Below are positions 32,800 to 46,100 of a stretch of 50,829 nucleotides of DNA, piece by piece; the stretch's first letter is position 1, and each line of letters opens with the position of its first letter. The DNA lies in the NCBI GenBank assembly GCA_022695795.1, contig MU404227.1, positions 1 to 50,829 of the forward strand, read 5' to 3'. This stretch comes from Biscogniauxia marginata (lineage: Eukaryota > Ascomycota > Sordariomycetes > Xylariales > Xylariaceae). The notes beneath the pieces are model-generated. The model was given only the letters and a program-made list of their open reading frames with translations, was not told where the DNA came from and made no database searches. A program made the translations under genes and the position numbers.

Positions 32800-35190
32800 A
32801 CCTTAACAACTTAAATGACAAAAACAACATAATAACCCTCGATATAAAAGGTTTTAAATTAATTATACCTAATAAATATAATAAGTCAAGTGATTTAAAA
32901 GGATTTTTAATTTAAGCCGAAACTTATTTACGGTTTTATCACGAAATAATTACTATTAAAAAATAAAAAATTCTCACGGTATTTTAACCTAGTTTTAATT
33001 AATATTAAAAGATTACCTAAATAATAAACTAAGCGCTTAAAAAACATAAAAAAGGTCTTTAAGAATTATAAGAAATTTAAAAAACAATTTATATTTATAT
33101 TTAATAACTTAATTTTTAAATAATAAGTTAAAGCTCGACTTTATAAACTATAATAAAATAAAAAAGCCTTAAATTACGCTATTAAATTTAAGAAACTCGC
33201 AAGTTAATTATAACTATTTATTAAAAGTTTATATTATTTATTTTATTAAAAATTAAAAAACTATATAAAAAAAGAACCTAAAAAGTTTAATAATTATATA
33301 ATAATAATAATAATAATAATTAATAATAATTAATAATAAAAACTTTAAATAGTACCTTAAAAAGAAAAAGACGATATAACGAAAGAACGACGATTAGCAA
33401 AAAAAGGAAATCACAAAAGTGGTACTAAAACAAGGAAAGGCATTAAAATTAAATTAAACTCCATTAAAATTAATGCTAATTAAAAGAAACAAAAAAACAA
33501 AAAAAATTAATTATTAAGTGTTTTAACTATAAAAAAAACATTATAAAAACGAGTATTAAAATCCTAAGAAATAAAAACTAAAAATAAAAAGGATTTTTTA
33601 ACTTAAAAAAAAACCTTTAAAACAAGAATTTATTTCGAAAATAATAAAAAAATAAACTAAGTATTTATTATTATTATTATTAAAACAAAAAAAAAACAAA
33701 AAAAAAACCCTATAAAATTATAATATTCGTTAAAATTATAAAAAAAAACTTATAAATATTACTTAAAATATTATCGCTCACTTATTACAATACGCGAAAA
33801 CTATAAATACTATCAAATCGGCTTTAAAAACTACTTAAAACATAATAACTTATATTTAAAATACCTCACGTTAAAACAAGCTAAGTAAAAATATAACGAA
33901 AACGAATTATTATATAAATATAATACTTATAAACTAAAACACGACTTAAAAATTAAATTAAATTATAATAAACTATATTAAAGCCATTATAACGACGATA
34001 AATACGAAACATATTAAAAAAATAAACATAATAATTTACATTAAAAATTTTATATAAATAATAATTACGATATTTATTAAACCCCGAATAATATTAATTA
34101 ACTTAATAAGTTATTAAATAAAAAACTTAAATTAAAACTAAAAAAAGTTAAATAACTAAAAAACGAAACATTTCACTTTAATAAAAATAAAATAATAAAG
34201 TTATAAAAAACATATATTATTATATTAAAGCTTTTATATTAATAATGCTTATTAAATATATAAAAGCTTTAAAAATAAAACTAATTATTATTTTTAAAAA
34301 CTAGAAAATAATAACATAAAAAAACGAGTATATTTATAATAACGTCTCATAATAACCACGTTATTTAAAAGTTTATTATTTTCACTTAAATTCTAAAAGA
34401 AACAACTAAATAATTACTAAAAGTTATATATATTATACTTTAATACTTTACAATATACACGAGTTACTCGAAACGGATTTTAAAAAAAACGAAATTAAAA
34501 AAGAATTATAGAAATTACGAAAAAGAACTATATTTTCCATATTAATTTAAAAAGCGAGCTAATTACGACACTAATTTATTCGAGTTTATAAAAAAACACT
34601 TAATAAAATAATAAGTAAAAATACGTACGACTAAACTAAGTTATAAACGAATCGTTAAGATATACTTTAAAAAAAAGAATTTTTTCTAGAAATATATATA
34701 AACCCATAAAAAAACATTAAATTACTTTTAATAAGTAAACCCGAAAATTATACCTTTTATTCGAAAATAATTTAAAACCTTAAAAGTTTTCAAATTAATA
34801 AAAAAACAAATTTAAACTATAAAAAAGCCCTTAAAAGAAAATTAAAGTTTTAATATATAAGGTTTTATATAAAAAATAAACTTTTTACCCCTTATTACGT
34901 AAAAAGTAATTAAAGAAATTAAAGTCATAATAACTTAAAGAAACTTAAAAAGGAAAAAACGTGGAAACCTAAAAAACGACAAAAGCTCTCGCTAATAAAA
35001 TAACGAGAAACTATAAATAATAAGTCTTTATATAAAGTTTAATTAAAACTTAATAATATTATTATAACTAAAATTAAATATAATAAAAAAAATATAAAGC
35101 CCTTATAAACTTAAAAATAAATAAAAGTTATATTTTAATTAAAGTAACTTAAAAAGACAATATATTATAAATATATAAATAAAATCTATA
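32800..35190 (+). pseudogene. gag, zinc knuckle and protease remnants of element A
   Basis: Gag capsid-like words survive in broken frames (FKNYKKFKKQF near 33060, then KARLYKL near 33130). A broken CCHC knuckle starts CFNYKKK at 33519, with the second Cys as Tyr and a small deletion before its His. A second Cys-rich region (about 33760-34080) shows Tyr at most expected Cys. The protease site, ALIDSG in active relatives, is degraded at about 35060-35130. Stops and frameshifts throughout; no product possible. Confidence 0.65.
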
Positions 35191-35194
35191 TAAA

Positions 35195-35668
35195 TGTAAC
35201 AAACCTCCCTATGTATTCCTAGTTAGCTAACTTTACAAGTAAGTACGTATTAAGTTTTCTTAATTTAAAGGTAATAATAAATTAAAATTAGTTCAAGTAA
35301 TTTACAATGTTTTTATTCGTTAAAGAGATTTCATGGTACTCTTACTATAGTGTTAAAAAGTGACTATAGTCTTAAATTAATAGCTAGAGAATGAAAAACT
35401 AAATACATAAAGAATCCCATCCTTCTTATACTCATTCTCCCTAGTATACATTCTTTCCGTCTAGTATATTAAATACCTTTGGATCTAGATAAATCTAAAG
35501 ATCAACTCAAATTCACTGTTTTCAATCTATCTTAATTAACAAATTAACACAGATTTAACATCACGTGATGTTACATAGAATGTGTGCTGTCCCCACAGTT
35601 TTATACATTCTTAGTCCGTGTTCCGACACCCTTATTAGAGTTCTTTCTAACAGAGTCGATTTATAATA
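35195..35668 (-). mobile_element. Solo LTR inserted in element A
   Basis: Starts TGTAACAAACCTCC. Element A sequence continues on both sides when compared with copy D, so only an LTR was left behind. Possible duplication ATAAA on both sides (35190-35194, 35669-35673), weak because the area is AT-rich. The right edge is accurate to about 10 bp. Confidence 0.65.
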
Positions 35669-36135
35669 ATAAAGTACGAAACTTTAAAAAATATATATTT
35701 AGTTATAAAAATGGTAAGGTGTTAAAAAATAATCTCTTTCTTAATAATCATTTAAAAACAGTTTAAGTAAATTATTCTTAATATTATATATATATTAAAC
35801 CACAATATAATCTTAAAAATGAATTAACTTAAAAAAACAATTTATAAATAAATTTCGAAATAAACACGCTTTATTAAAATTAAAAAAAGTTAATTATTAC
35901 GAGTTATAAAATAAGTATTATAAATAATACTAAAAAACGGATATAAAAACAAAATATATTACTTATATAATTTAAGTAATTAAACTTAAAAATCTAATAA
36001 AAAATACCACGCGAGTACTTCCGTTTTTATAAATTATTTAAAAATAAAACTAAAAAAGAATTATTAAAATATAACTAATAAAATTATTAAATTTACTTTA
36101 AAAAAAGAAAATAATTAAAACTATTTTTAATATAT

Positions 36136-36609
36136 TGTAACGAACCTCTTTATATGTTCCTAGTTAGCTAACTTCACAAATAAATACGTACTAGGTTTTC
36201 TTGATTTAAAGATAATAATGGATTAAGGTTAATTTAAGAGATTTATAATGTCTTGTTCGTTAAAGAGATTTTAAAGTACTTTTATTATAATATTAAGTAG
36301 TAATTATAGTTTTAAATTAATAATTAAAGGACTAAAATGAATAACTAGATATAAAGGAAATTTTAATTTATTTATATATATTTTTTTTATATTTTATATT
36401 TTAATATATTAAATACTTATTAGATTTAAACGAATTTAAAGAGTAGCTTAAATTCGTTTTTTTAATTTGTTATAATTTTAAAACTAGTTTAAATTCTTAT
36501 TACGTGATGTTATATTACATTTTTAAAGTAGTTTTAAGTGTCGTATATATTCTTGGTTTATGTTTTCGCACCTTTATTAAAATCTTTTTAACGTGGTTAA
36601 CTCGTGATA
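36136..36609 (-). repeat. LTR of element B
   Basis: Begins TGTAACGAACCTCTTTATA; ends CTCGTGATA, a decayed GGTTCGTAACA. Confidence 0.75.
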
Positions 36610-36658
36610 TTATTTCTCTTTTTTTAAAATCTTTATTTTTAAAGATTTCTTTAATAAG

Positions 36659-36660
<2 letters not shown>

Positions 36661-36720
<60 letters not shown>
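36661..36720. repeat. (ATT)n microsatellite in element B
   Basis: About 19 perfect ATT units; it produces a poly-Tyr frame that is not a gene. Confidence 0.9.
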
Positions 36721-38074
36721 AACATATTTAGTGTTTTTAAGCTTGTTACGAAACCTCGTGATTCTTCGTTTACTTATATTCGCTTTTTTAGTTATAAAGT
36801 GTTTCTTTGTTTTAATTATTTTAAAATCGAGTTTTTTTACTTTATAATTTTTTAGTTTAAAACTTTTTTTAATTATATTATTAAAGTTTATTATCGTTAC
36901 GACGGTTTAAGTATTAAAATGTTTAGCTTATTTAATATAAATCAAAAACGAAAGAGATTAACAGTTAAGCGTCATAAAACGAAAAAGGAATTTTAGGCCT
37001 TTAATAATTAATTATAAATCCTTGTTAATTAGTTAATTTAAATATAAAAATAAAAGGAGTTTTTATAAAGAAGGGGTTTAAAAATATTAAAACGTGGCTT
37101 TATTTTTATAAAGGAGTTAAAATAAGTTAAGCGAGAAAAATAAAAGCATTTTAAAGAAAAACGTTTAAAGTTAAAGGCCAAGTAATAGTCGTTAATTAAA
37201 TAAGTTAAGATTATTTTCGAAGTTATACCCTTTTTCGATTTTTCCTTTTTAAATTAAGACTTTGATTTTTAGGTCTTTTTAGTTAATTTAGGTTTTATTA
37301 ATAGAATTTTTTAAGCGTTTTAACCGAGTTTATTAAATATTTAATTAGTTTTTAAATGTTTTTTAATAAGTATTTTTTTTATTTAATAAGATATTATAAT
37401 TAATTATTAACTTATTTTAAATTTAGTATTTTTTTTACTTTGTATTTATTAAGGCTTTTTTTAAGTTTTAATTGTTTTTTAGCAAGGCGTTTTTTAGTAT
37501 TAGTTTTAACATTAAAATATGAAATATAAAATGTATTTTAAATCTTTTTAGTAAAAAAAGTTTATAATTAACTTTTAAAACGACTTTTTTAATTTTATAT
37601 AGTTTTAACTTTTAAACTTAAGTTTTTTTATTAGGCTTTTTTATTTTATTTTAAGGCGTTTTTATTAATACGCTTTATTGTTAATAAAACAAGTAAATTA
37701 TATTTCCTTTTTTAAGAATTAGTCCTTTAATTCTTTTTTTATTATAATATTTTATTATTTTATTTTAAATAAACTATAATTCTTTTTATAATTATAGTTA
37801 TATTACCTAGACTTTTTCGGATAACACTTCTGCTTTTAGGGTTTTTATTTCGACTCTTAATACTTTTATAAGTTTAATTAATTGTTTTTGGATTTCCGCT
37901 TTTTAACCGTATATTACTTTATATAATAACATCTTTATATCTTTATTAATTAAAATGTTATACGCTATTTAAGCTACTAGTAATAATTCTACCTAGTTAT
38001 TTATTTCCTAGTTAATATAACTTCGTAAATATTGTTTTATTATTTAGTTTAGTTTTTTTATTTATTTATTTAAT

Positions 38075-38522
38075 TGTGACGAACCTCCTTATGTATTCTT
38101 AGTTAGCTAACTTTATAAGTAAGTACGTATTAGGTTTTCTTGATTTAAAGGTAATAATAGGTTGAGATTAATTTAGGTAATTTTTAATACTTTGTTCGTT
38201 AAAGAGATTTTAAGGTATTCTCACTATAATATTAAAAAGTGACTATAGTTTTAAATTAATAGTTAAAAAACTAGAATAAATAACTAGATATATAAGGAAC
38301 CTTGATTTATTTATACCCGTTTTTCTTTTTTTATTATTAAGTAAATTATTAAATTATTAAATTCTTATTTATGATTTAATGATTTATTGAATTATTAAAT
38401 TATAAATCTTTTATTCATAATTTATTAATTTATTAACGTTCTTTTTTTATTAAGCGCTTAACGCCGCTTTTCCGGTTACGTAACCCACATGTGATATAAA
38501 AAAGAAAAAGAGGTTCGTAATA
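38075..38522 (-). repeat. LTR of element C, 448 bp
   Basis: Begins TGTGACGAACCTCC and ends GGTTCGTAATA. Confidence 0.85.
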
Positions 38523-38639
38523 TTATTTTTTCCCTCCGAAAATCTTTATTTTTAAAGATAAATAATAAAAAAAGATTATAATTAAGGTTTTTCTTTTTTA
38601 TTAATAAATTCCTTTTTATCCCCTTTTTATTATGTTTTA

Positions 38640-39260
38640 TCGTGTTATAAAAATTCGTAAAAAGAATTTTAAAGCTTTTTATCGTGCTAATAAATAAGTT
38701 AAAAACAAATTAGCCCTAATAAACTTAGTTATTCTTAAAGGTCGAAAAGAAATGCTTTATTCTTATTACGATTATAATAAAAAGAAATATGTTACCTCGA
38801 AAGATTTCGATCGTTATAATAAATATATTTAAATGAATTATACTTAATATAATATTTTCGAAATCTCGAGAAGTAATATAACCGAAATTATTAAATAATT
38901 TTAAAAAATTAAAAACAAGTTAAAAGAGGCCGAAATTTGTTTAAAAGCCGTAATAAATCGTGTTTATCGTTTTCGTATTTAACGCCGTCTTTAGTTTAAA
39001 AAGCTTAAAAAGATAATTATATGTAATTTAAACTTTATTAAGGAGTTAAACCATATTAAACGTGAAAAAAAGAAATAAAAACGTCTCGTTAAAAAATAAT
39101 AACGTATAAAGGAATTATTATATTAAATTAAATTTAAGTAAGATATATTTACTTCGGCGGTTTTCTCCTTTTTTCGACTTATCCCTTTTAGATTCTGGCT
39201 TATACCTGCAAATCTTTTTAAACGATCCGGGTTTTATTAGTAAAAGTTTTTAAGTTCGGT
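38640..39260 (+). pseudogene. Antisense Cys-rich reading frame in element C
   Basis: The plus strand, opposite to pol, reads a broken but protein-like frame: KNFKAFYRANK, YSYYDYNKKKYVTSKDFD, KNKLKEAEICLKAVINRVY. It ends with a segment like that in D near 43030-43130 (PFRFWLIPANLFKRSG). Tyr at regular spacing suggests former CxxC pairs changed by RIP. Function unknown. Confidence 0.5.
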
Positions 39261-39969
39261 CGTTAAGTTCTTTAAATATTTAAGAGGTTTTTAAGTATTT
39301 TCTTTTAATAAGTATCTTTCCTATTTAATTAAATATTATAACTAATTATTAATCCTTTTTAAATTTAGAATTCTTTCTATTTCGTATTTATCCAGCTTTT
39401 TTTTAATTTTATTCTAGGTTTCTAATAAGGCGTTTTTTAATGCTAGTTTTAATAACGATATATAAAAAACTAAATATATTCTAGATTTTTTTAGTAGTTT
39501 TAATTTATAATTAACATTTAAAATAACTTTTTCGATTTTATATAGTCTTAACTTTTTAAATTTAAGTTTTTTATTAAGTCGTTTTATTTTAATTTAAAGC
39601 GTTTTCGTTATTACGCCTTGTTATTAACGAAGTAAATAAACTATATCTTTTCTCTTAAGAATTAATTCTTTAATTCTTTTTCTATTATAATACTTTATTA
39701 TTTTGTTTTAAATAAATTATAATTCTTTTTATAGTTATTATTATACTACCTAGACTTTTTCGGATAATACTTTTACTTTCGATGCTTTTATTTTAATTCT
39801 TAATGTTTTTATAAATTCGATTAGTTATTTTTAAATTTCCGTTTTTTACTTGTATACTACTTCGTATAGTGATATCTTTATATTCTTATTAACCGAAATG
39901 TTATACATTATCTAAGCTATTAATAATAATTCTACTTAGTTATTTATTTCTTAGTTAATATAACTTTAT

Positions 39970-40228
39970 AAATATTATTTTATTATTTAATTTTATTTTA
40001 TTATTTAATTTTATTTTATTATTTAATTTTATTTTATTATTTAATTTTATTTTATTATTTAATTTTATTTTATTATTTTATTTTATTTTATTATTTAATT
40101 TTATTTTATTATTTAATTTTATTTTATTATTTAATTTTATTTTATTATTTAATTTTATTTTATTATTTAATTTAATTTAATTTTATTATTTTATTTAATT
40201 TTATTATTTTATTTAATTTTATTATTTA
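39970..40228. repeat. 18-bp tandem repeat in element C
   Basis: About a dozen near-perfect copies of TAATTTTATTTTATTATT. In D the matching place (near 43860) is a short, unexpanded tract, so the array grew after C inserted. Confidence 0.8.
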
Positions 40229-41540
40229 TTCGTTTATTTAGGAATAATACGTTATAAACAACTTTTACTTAACTTTTATTCGTTTTATTAAGCTAATTTA
40301 AAACTTTAAAGTAAATAACTTATTTTTATTTAAAATAATATATTTTGGTAATCTATATTTATTAACGTATTCCCTTAAGAAATTAAAAATTAGTTATTTT
40401 ACTATGCTTAACTTATTAAACGGTAAAAAATAAATATATTTCATGAGTTTATTAATAATTACTTATATGTTATTATAAGGTATTTTTATGGTAAAATCTT
40501 TTAACTTAAGAAGTTTTACTATAAAATCCCATGTAATTATGTGCCACGCTCTATTAAGTATTTAAGTTAATTATAATAATTTATATAGTTTATATCGTAA
40601 TATTTTAGCTTTATTATAAACGTTATAATTCTTTATAATTCTTTTAATTATTTATCGCATTCCTAAAAAGTCGAATTCTTTTTAAAGTCGTTTTATTGTC
40701 TTGAAAATTCCTTAGTAACCGTGTAGAGAATGTTTATAAAATTCTTTAATAAATTCGTTTTATACTTGTTCTAATATGTAAATCTTTTCCTTATACGAGA
40801 AAAGTTCGTTATTAGATCCTTATTAAAACTATAATTACTTTTTTTTTTAACTATAATTTTCCTTAAAACGTTATTTCTAGTTTTCTATATTAATTCGCAT
40901 ATAAATTAATACAACTAATCTATTACTTTGTTATTTAAACATTTAAACATCTCTTTTATTAATTTTTAACTTATAATCTCCTTTTCTGTTAAGCAGGTCT
41001 ACTTAAACGTTTTCCTTTCCCTTAATATAATAAATTTTAAAATTAAACTTAAATAGGAAAATTATTTAACGCTTATATTTTTAATTAAGTGTTTATATTA
41101 TCATAAATCGTGTAAAATTCTTATGATTTAAATAGATATTAATAAGTTCCTTAATTCCGTTAAGCTATAATTTCTATTCTTTTAATGCTTTAATAATTAC
41201 TAATAATTCCTTGTTATAAATCTAATAATTTAGTTTAACACTATATAGTGCTTTAAATAGGTACGCGACTAAGTACTATTTTCTATTATTTTTTAATTGT
41301 TTTAAAACTGCTTTAATAGCGAAATTTAAGGCGTTTATTTTTAATTATTTCTTTTTATTTTCGTTTAAAAGTTTATATATAATCTTACTAGTTATAACTT
41401 CCTTTAATTATTAAAAAGCTTGTTTAGCTTCTTTAGTAAAATAAAAAGCTTTTTTTGTTTTCGCTAAGGTAATCAGTTTCGTTAATAGTTTAACAATTCA
41501 CTTAAAATCTTAAATGAGTTATTTAACGTAATTAATAAAG

Positions 41541-41926
41541 TGTGACGAACCTCCCTATGTGTTCCTAGTCAGCTGGCTTCACAGGTAAATACGTACTAAG
41601 TTTTCTTGATTTAAAGGTAACAATGGGTTAAGATTAGTTTAAGTAATTTATAATGTTTTATTCGTTAAAAAGGTTTTAAGGTACTCTCCTTATAATATCA
41701 AAAAGTGATTATAATCTTAAATTAATAGCTAAAAAACAAAAATGAATAACTAGATACGTAGGAAATTTTAATTTACTTATACTTCATCCTTTATAAAGAG
41801 TTATATCTACATTCTCCCAAATTCTCAGGAGAACAATAGAGAATCTTGGCATTCTCCTTTCTAAAGTCATATAACTTTAAATCATATAACCACTTTACTT
41901 CTTTTTACTTTTATTAAGTCGTAATA
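41541..41926 (-). repeat. LTR of element E, 386 bp
   Basis: Begins TGTGACGAACCTCC; ends AAGTCGTAATA. Shorter than the others, with a different middle part. Confidence 0.75.
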
Positions 41927-41978
41927 TTATATTTCCCTTTTAAATAGTTTTATTTTTAAAACTTCTTTTCTTAGTAAC

Positions 41979-42404
41979 TATGACGAACCTCCCTGTGTGT
42001 TCCTAGTCAGCTGACTTCACAGGTAAGTACGTACTGGGTTTTCTTGATTTGAAGGTAATAATGGGTCGAGATTAGTTCAATTGATTCACAATGTTATGTT
42101 CGTTAGAGAGGTTTCAAGGTACTTTCACTATAGTATTAAAGAGTGATTATAGTCTTAAATTAATAGTTAAAGAACTAGAAAGAATGACTAGATATATAAG
42201 GAGATTTCGATTTATTTATATAAATGTCCTTTAGGACTATTATCTAGAGCACTTCCTAGTTCTCTGTATTATTTGTTAATCTTAATAGATAATATGTAGG
42301 TTTTTTCTTAATTATCTTTTTATAGTAATAAATAATTAAGATAAAGGTTACGTGATTAACACGTAATAACGTCTAAGAATAAAACTACCTTTTAATTCGT
42401 AATA
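41979..42404 (-). repeat. 3' LTR of element D
   Basis: Begins TATGACGAACCTCC (TGT changed to TAT) and ends ATTCGTAATA. Pairs with 49055-49480. Confidence 0.88.
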
Positions 42405-42557
42405 TTATTTCCCGTCTTTATTGTTTTTATCTTAAAAACCAATTTTACCTTTTTTTTTATTATTATATTTAATCGTGGTGTTTAAAAGAATTCCTTTTTA
42501 CCGGCAAAAAAGAAATTATTTATAAACTACCGAAGGGATAATATTATAGCTATTTCC

Positions 42558-43140
42558 TTGTTTAGTTTTGAAGTTATACCTTGTGATCGTTGTACCGAAA
42601 AGGAACTAGTGTGTAAGATGGTAGAGAGCTGTTCTCGATATGGGGAATATTTAGAGATTAATAATCACAATTACGGAGGTAACGGAATATTTCTCTTATT
42701 CATACAAAACATTTCGCGTAAAAAAGAACGTTTAAACAAGGAAGAACTAATAACGAAGGGGTTTTTGTTAAAGTTTTAATAAAGATATTAAAATGAGTTA
42801 AAACGTTAATAAAAGGAAATATAAACGGTTATTTCTCGTTTAGTTCGTTTATAGAAATAATAAACTTCCTTAAAAAGCGTGAAGTGGAAATAGTTCGTCG
42901 TGGTTACTAAAGTTTAAAAAAGTTAAAGAAATAAAAGCGTGTTATAACTAAATAATAGCGTCTCCTTAAAAAGCAGTAAAATATGGAGAAATCGCTGCGT
43001 TAACTTGTATCTAGGTAAGGCGTGCTTGTTTCAGAGGTTTTCCCCTCTTTCGATTGGTTCTAACTGGGTCACGACCCGGGTCCTTAAATCCCCCTGGGCG
43101 ATTTGGGTTCTGGCGGTGAAAGTTCTCAAGTTTATTCGTC
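42558..43140 (+). pseudogene. Antisense Cys-rich reading frame in element D
   Basis: Opposite to pol, between pol's end and the 3' LTR, a plus-strand frame reads VIPCDRCTEKELVCKMVESC, then SRYGEY, and later KKERLNKEEL. After stops it continues near 43035 as FPSFDWF, LGHDPGP and IPLGDLGSGGE. CxxC pairs suggest a former zinc-binding protein. The same layout occurs in B, C and E. There is no clear start codon. Function is unknown; I know similar Cys-rich hypothetical frames from fungal repeats, but not a role. Confidence 0.55.
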
Positions 43141-43199
43141 AAATTTTTTAAGTGTTTAAATGGTTTTTAAGTGTTTTTTTTGGGTAAGTAACTTTTTTA

Positions 43200-46100
43200 T
43201 TTGATAAAATACTGTAGTTAACTTTCGACTTGTCTTGAGTTTAATATTTTTTTTACTTCGTACTTATTAGGGTTTTTTTTAAATTTTAATTGGTTTTTTA
43301 ATATGGCGTTATTTAATGTTGGTTTTAAGAGCGAAATATGAAATACAGGATATATTTTGGATCTTTTTAGTAGTGCTAACTTGTAATTAATTTTTAAAAC
43401 AACCTTTTTAATTTTATATGGTTTTAATTTCTTAAATTTAAGTTTTTTATTAGGTCGTTTTGTTTTAATTTAAGGTGTTTTTAATATTACATCTTGTCGT
43501 TAACGGAGCAAGTAAATTATATCTCTTCTCTTAAGAATTAGTTCTTTAATTCTTCTTTTATTATAATACTTTGTCATTTTATTTTAAATGAATTATAATT
43601 TTTTTATAGCCGTTATTATACTACCTAGATCTTTTTAAATAGTACTTTTGCTCTTAGGGCCTTTATTTTAACTTTTAGTGTTTTTATAAGTTTGATTAGT
43701 TGTTTTTAAGCTTCCGCTTTTTACTTGTACACTGCCTTGTGTAATGACATTTTCATGTTTTCGTTAATCGAAGTGTTATATGCTATTTAAGCTATTAATA
43801 GTAATTTTACTTAGTTGTTTATTTCTTAGTTAATATAGCTTCGTAAATACTATTCTATTATTTAGTTTAGTCTCTTTATTTACCCGTCGGTCTAGAGATA
43901 ATACGCTATAAACAATTTTTGCTTAATTCCCATTCGTTTTATTAAGCTAGTTCAAAATTTTAACGTAAATAGCTTATCTCTATCTAAAATAACGCGTTTT
44001 AGTAACCCATGTTTGCTAACGTATTCTCTTAAGAAACTGAAAACTAATTATTTTACTATACTTAATTCGTTAAATAATAAGAAGTAGGCGTATTTCGTGA
44101 GTCTATCAACGATTACCTATATACTGTTATAAGGTATTCCTATAATAAGATCTTTTAACTCTAGGAGTTTCACTACGAAATCCTATGTAATTATATTCTA
44201 TGCTTTATTAGGTATTTAGGTTAGTTATAATAATCTATATAGTTTATATCGTGATGTTTTAACCTTATTATAAATATTACAATTCTTCATAATTCTTTTA
44301 ATTGTTTATCGTATTCCTAAAAAGTCAAATTCTTTTTAAAGTCGTTTTATTGTTTTGAAAATCCCTTGGTGGCCATATAAAGGATATTCGTGAAATTCTT
44401 TAACGAACTCGTTCTACATTTATTCTAGTATATATACCTTTTCTTTATATAAGAGAAGTTCGTTACTAAATCCTTACTAAAATTATAATTGTTTTTCTTT
44501 TTAACTATAATTTTCTTTAAACCGTTATTTTTAGTTTTTTATGTTAATTTACATATAAGTTAATATAACTAATTTGTTATTTTGTTATTTAAATATTTAG
44601 ATATTTTTTTTGTTGATTTTTAATTTATAATCTCCCTTTTTGCTAAGAAGATCTACTTAAATGTTTTCCTTTCCCTTAATATACTAGATTTTAAAATTAA
44701 ACTTAAATAAGAAAATCATTTAACGCTTATGTTTTTGGTTAAGCGTTTATATTGTTATAAATCGTGTAAGGTTCTTGTGGTTTAAATAGATGTTAATAGG
44801 TTCCTTAATTCCGCTAAGTCATGGTTCCCATTCCTCTAATGCTTTAATAACTATTAATAGTTCCTTGTTATAGATTTAATAGTTTAGTTCAGCATTATAT
44901 AGTGCTTTAGATAGGTACGCGACTAGGTACTATTTCTTATTATCTTTTAATTGCTTTAAGACTACTTTAATAGCGAAATTTAAAGCATTTGTCTTTAGTC
45001 GTTTCTTTTTATTTTCGTTTAGAAGTTTATATATAACCTCGTTAGTTATAATTTTTTTTAGTTATTAAAAAGCCTATTTAGCTTCTTTAATGAAATGGAA
45101 AGCCTTTTTTGTTTTTACTAAGGTAATTAGTTTTATTAATGATTTAGCGATACGCCCGAAATCCTTAATGAGTTGTTTAATATAGTTAATAAAACCAAGA
45201 AATGCATATACGTTTATAATACTTTTGGGTTCTAGCTAATTCTTGACTACTGCTATTTTTCCCTTTTAAATGCGAATTTCTTCTAGATTTATTATAAACC
45301 CTAGATAGTTTAGTTTTTTGACATGCTATTTATTTTTAGTTGAATAGATAAGTAGATTTACCCCCTCCAGGGCTTTTAACACTTGCTTTATATGTTTTTT
45401 ATGCTTTTTCTCGTTTTCTAAGTAAATTAATATATCGTCTAAGTAAATAAATATAAATTTATTTAAAAACTTGTGAAAAACTATTATAATTATATGTTAA
45501 AATGTAACGGGTACGTTAATAAATCTAAATAGCATAACCTTGTACTTATAATGTCTATGTATCGTTTAGAAAGCTATATATTATTCGTGTCCTTTAGTCA
45601 TTTTAATTATATAATATTCATCGCGAAAGTTTAATGTTATAAAGATTTAGGCTTTGTTAATTTATCTTTTTATAAGTTTCATTAATAGTAACAAGTATCC
45701 GTTTTTCTTAGTTATTTTATTAAAGTATCGATAATTAATCACTCGTTACTACACTAGGTTTCCTTCTTTATCGACATGTTATTTCTCGTTTTTGTCGATT
45801 TTAGGTACCATAATTACTAAGTATCTTAACGAGGATTTAGATTCTCGAATATATCCTTTATCGAGATCCTCCTAAATTCCCTTTTATAATGCTTTTTATT
45901 TTTCCTGATTTATAAGATATACTAGGAATAACTTTAGCTATTTTCCTTTTTTAAAGTAAATCTAGTAATCCCACTAGCTATATTTTAATAATTCTTTTTT
46001 TGTTTTATCTTTAAATAATTTGTAGAAACGGAAGTATTTACGCAGTACTTTTTTCGTTAGATTTTTAGGCTTAATTACTCGAATTATATAGGCGATATGT

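Larger units (their letters stand above)
32000..36135 (+). mobile_element. Gypsy element A (oldest, plus strand, left arm only)
   Basis: 5' LTR 32000-32461, then gag (about 32800-33560), a Cys-rich spacer (33760-34080), protease (about 34960-35190), and part of the region before RT (35669-36135). It is interrupted by a solo LTR (35195-35668) and ends where element B inserts at 36136. Collinearity with the minus-strand copy D is clear: 34970-35190 matches D near 46620-46420, and 35690-36131 matches D near 46390-45950. It is the most AT-rich and so probably the oldest copy. Its RT, RNase H, integrase and 3' LTR should lie beyond the window. Confidence 0.75.
36136..38074 (-). mobile_element. Gypsy element B, 3' end only (nested in A)
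   Basis: 3' LTR 36136-36609 (starts TGTAACGAACC), then 1.46 kb of 3' internal sequence matching 42405-43880 of D in order. It stops where element C's LTR begins at 38075. The rest of B should follow C, E and D to the right of the window. Confidence 0.7.
38075..41540 (-). mobile_element. Gypsy element C, 3' half (nested in B)
   Basis: 3' LTR 38075-38522, then internal sequence through the 3' end of pol up to about the RT/RNase H region, collinear with D 42405-45187. It is cut at 41540 by the LTR of element E. Integrase region is near 40250-40700. Its RT, gag and 5' LTR should be beyond the window. Confidence 0.75.

Noticed and set aside
36504..36731. Poly-Tyr protein in the AT-rich block
   Set aside because: It is translation of LTR sequence and an (ATT)n microsatellite.
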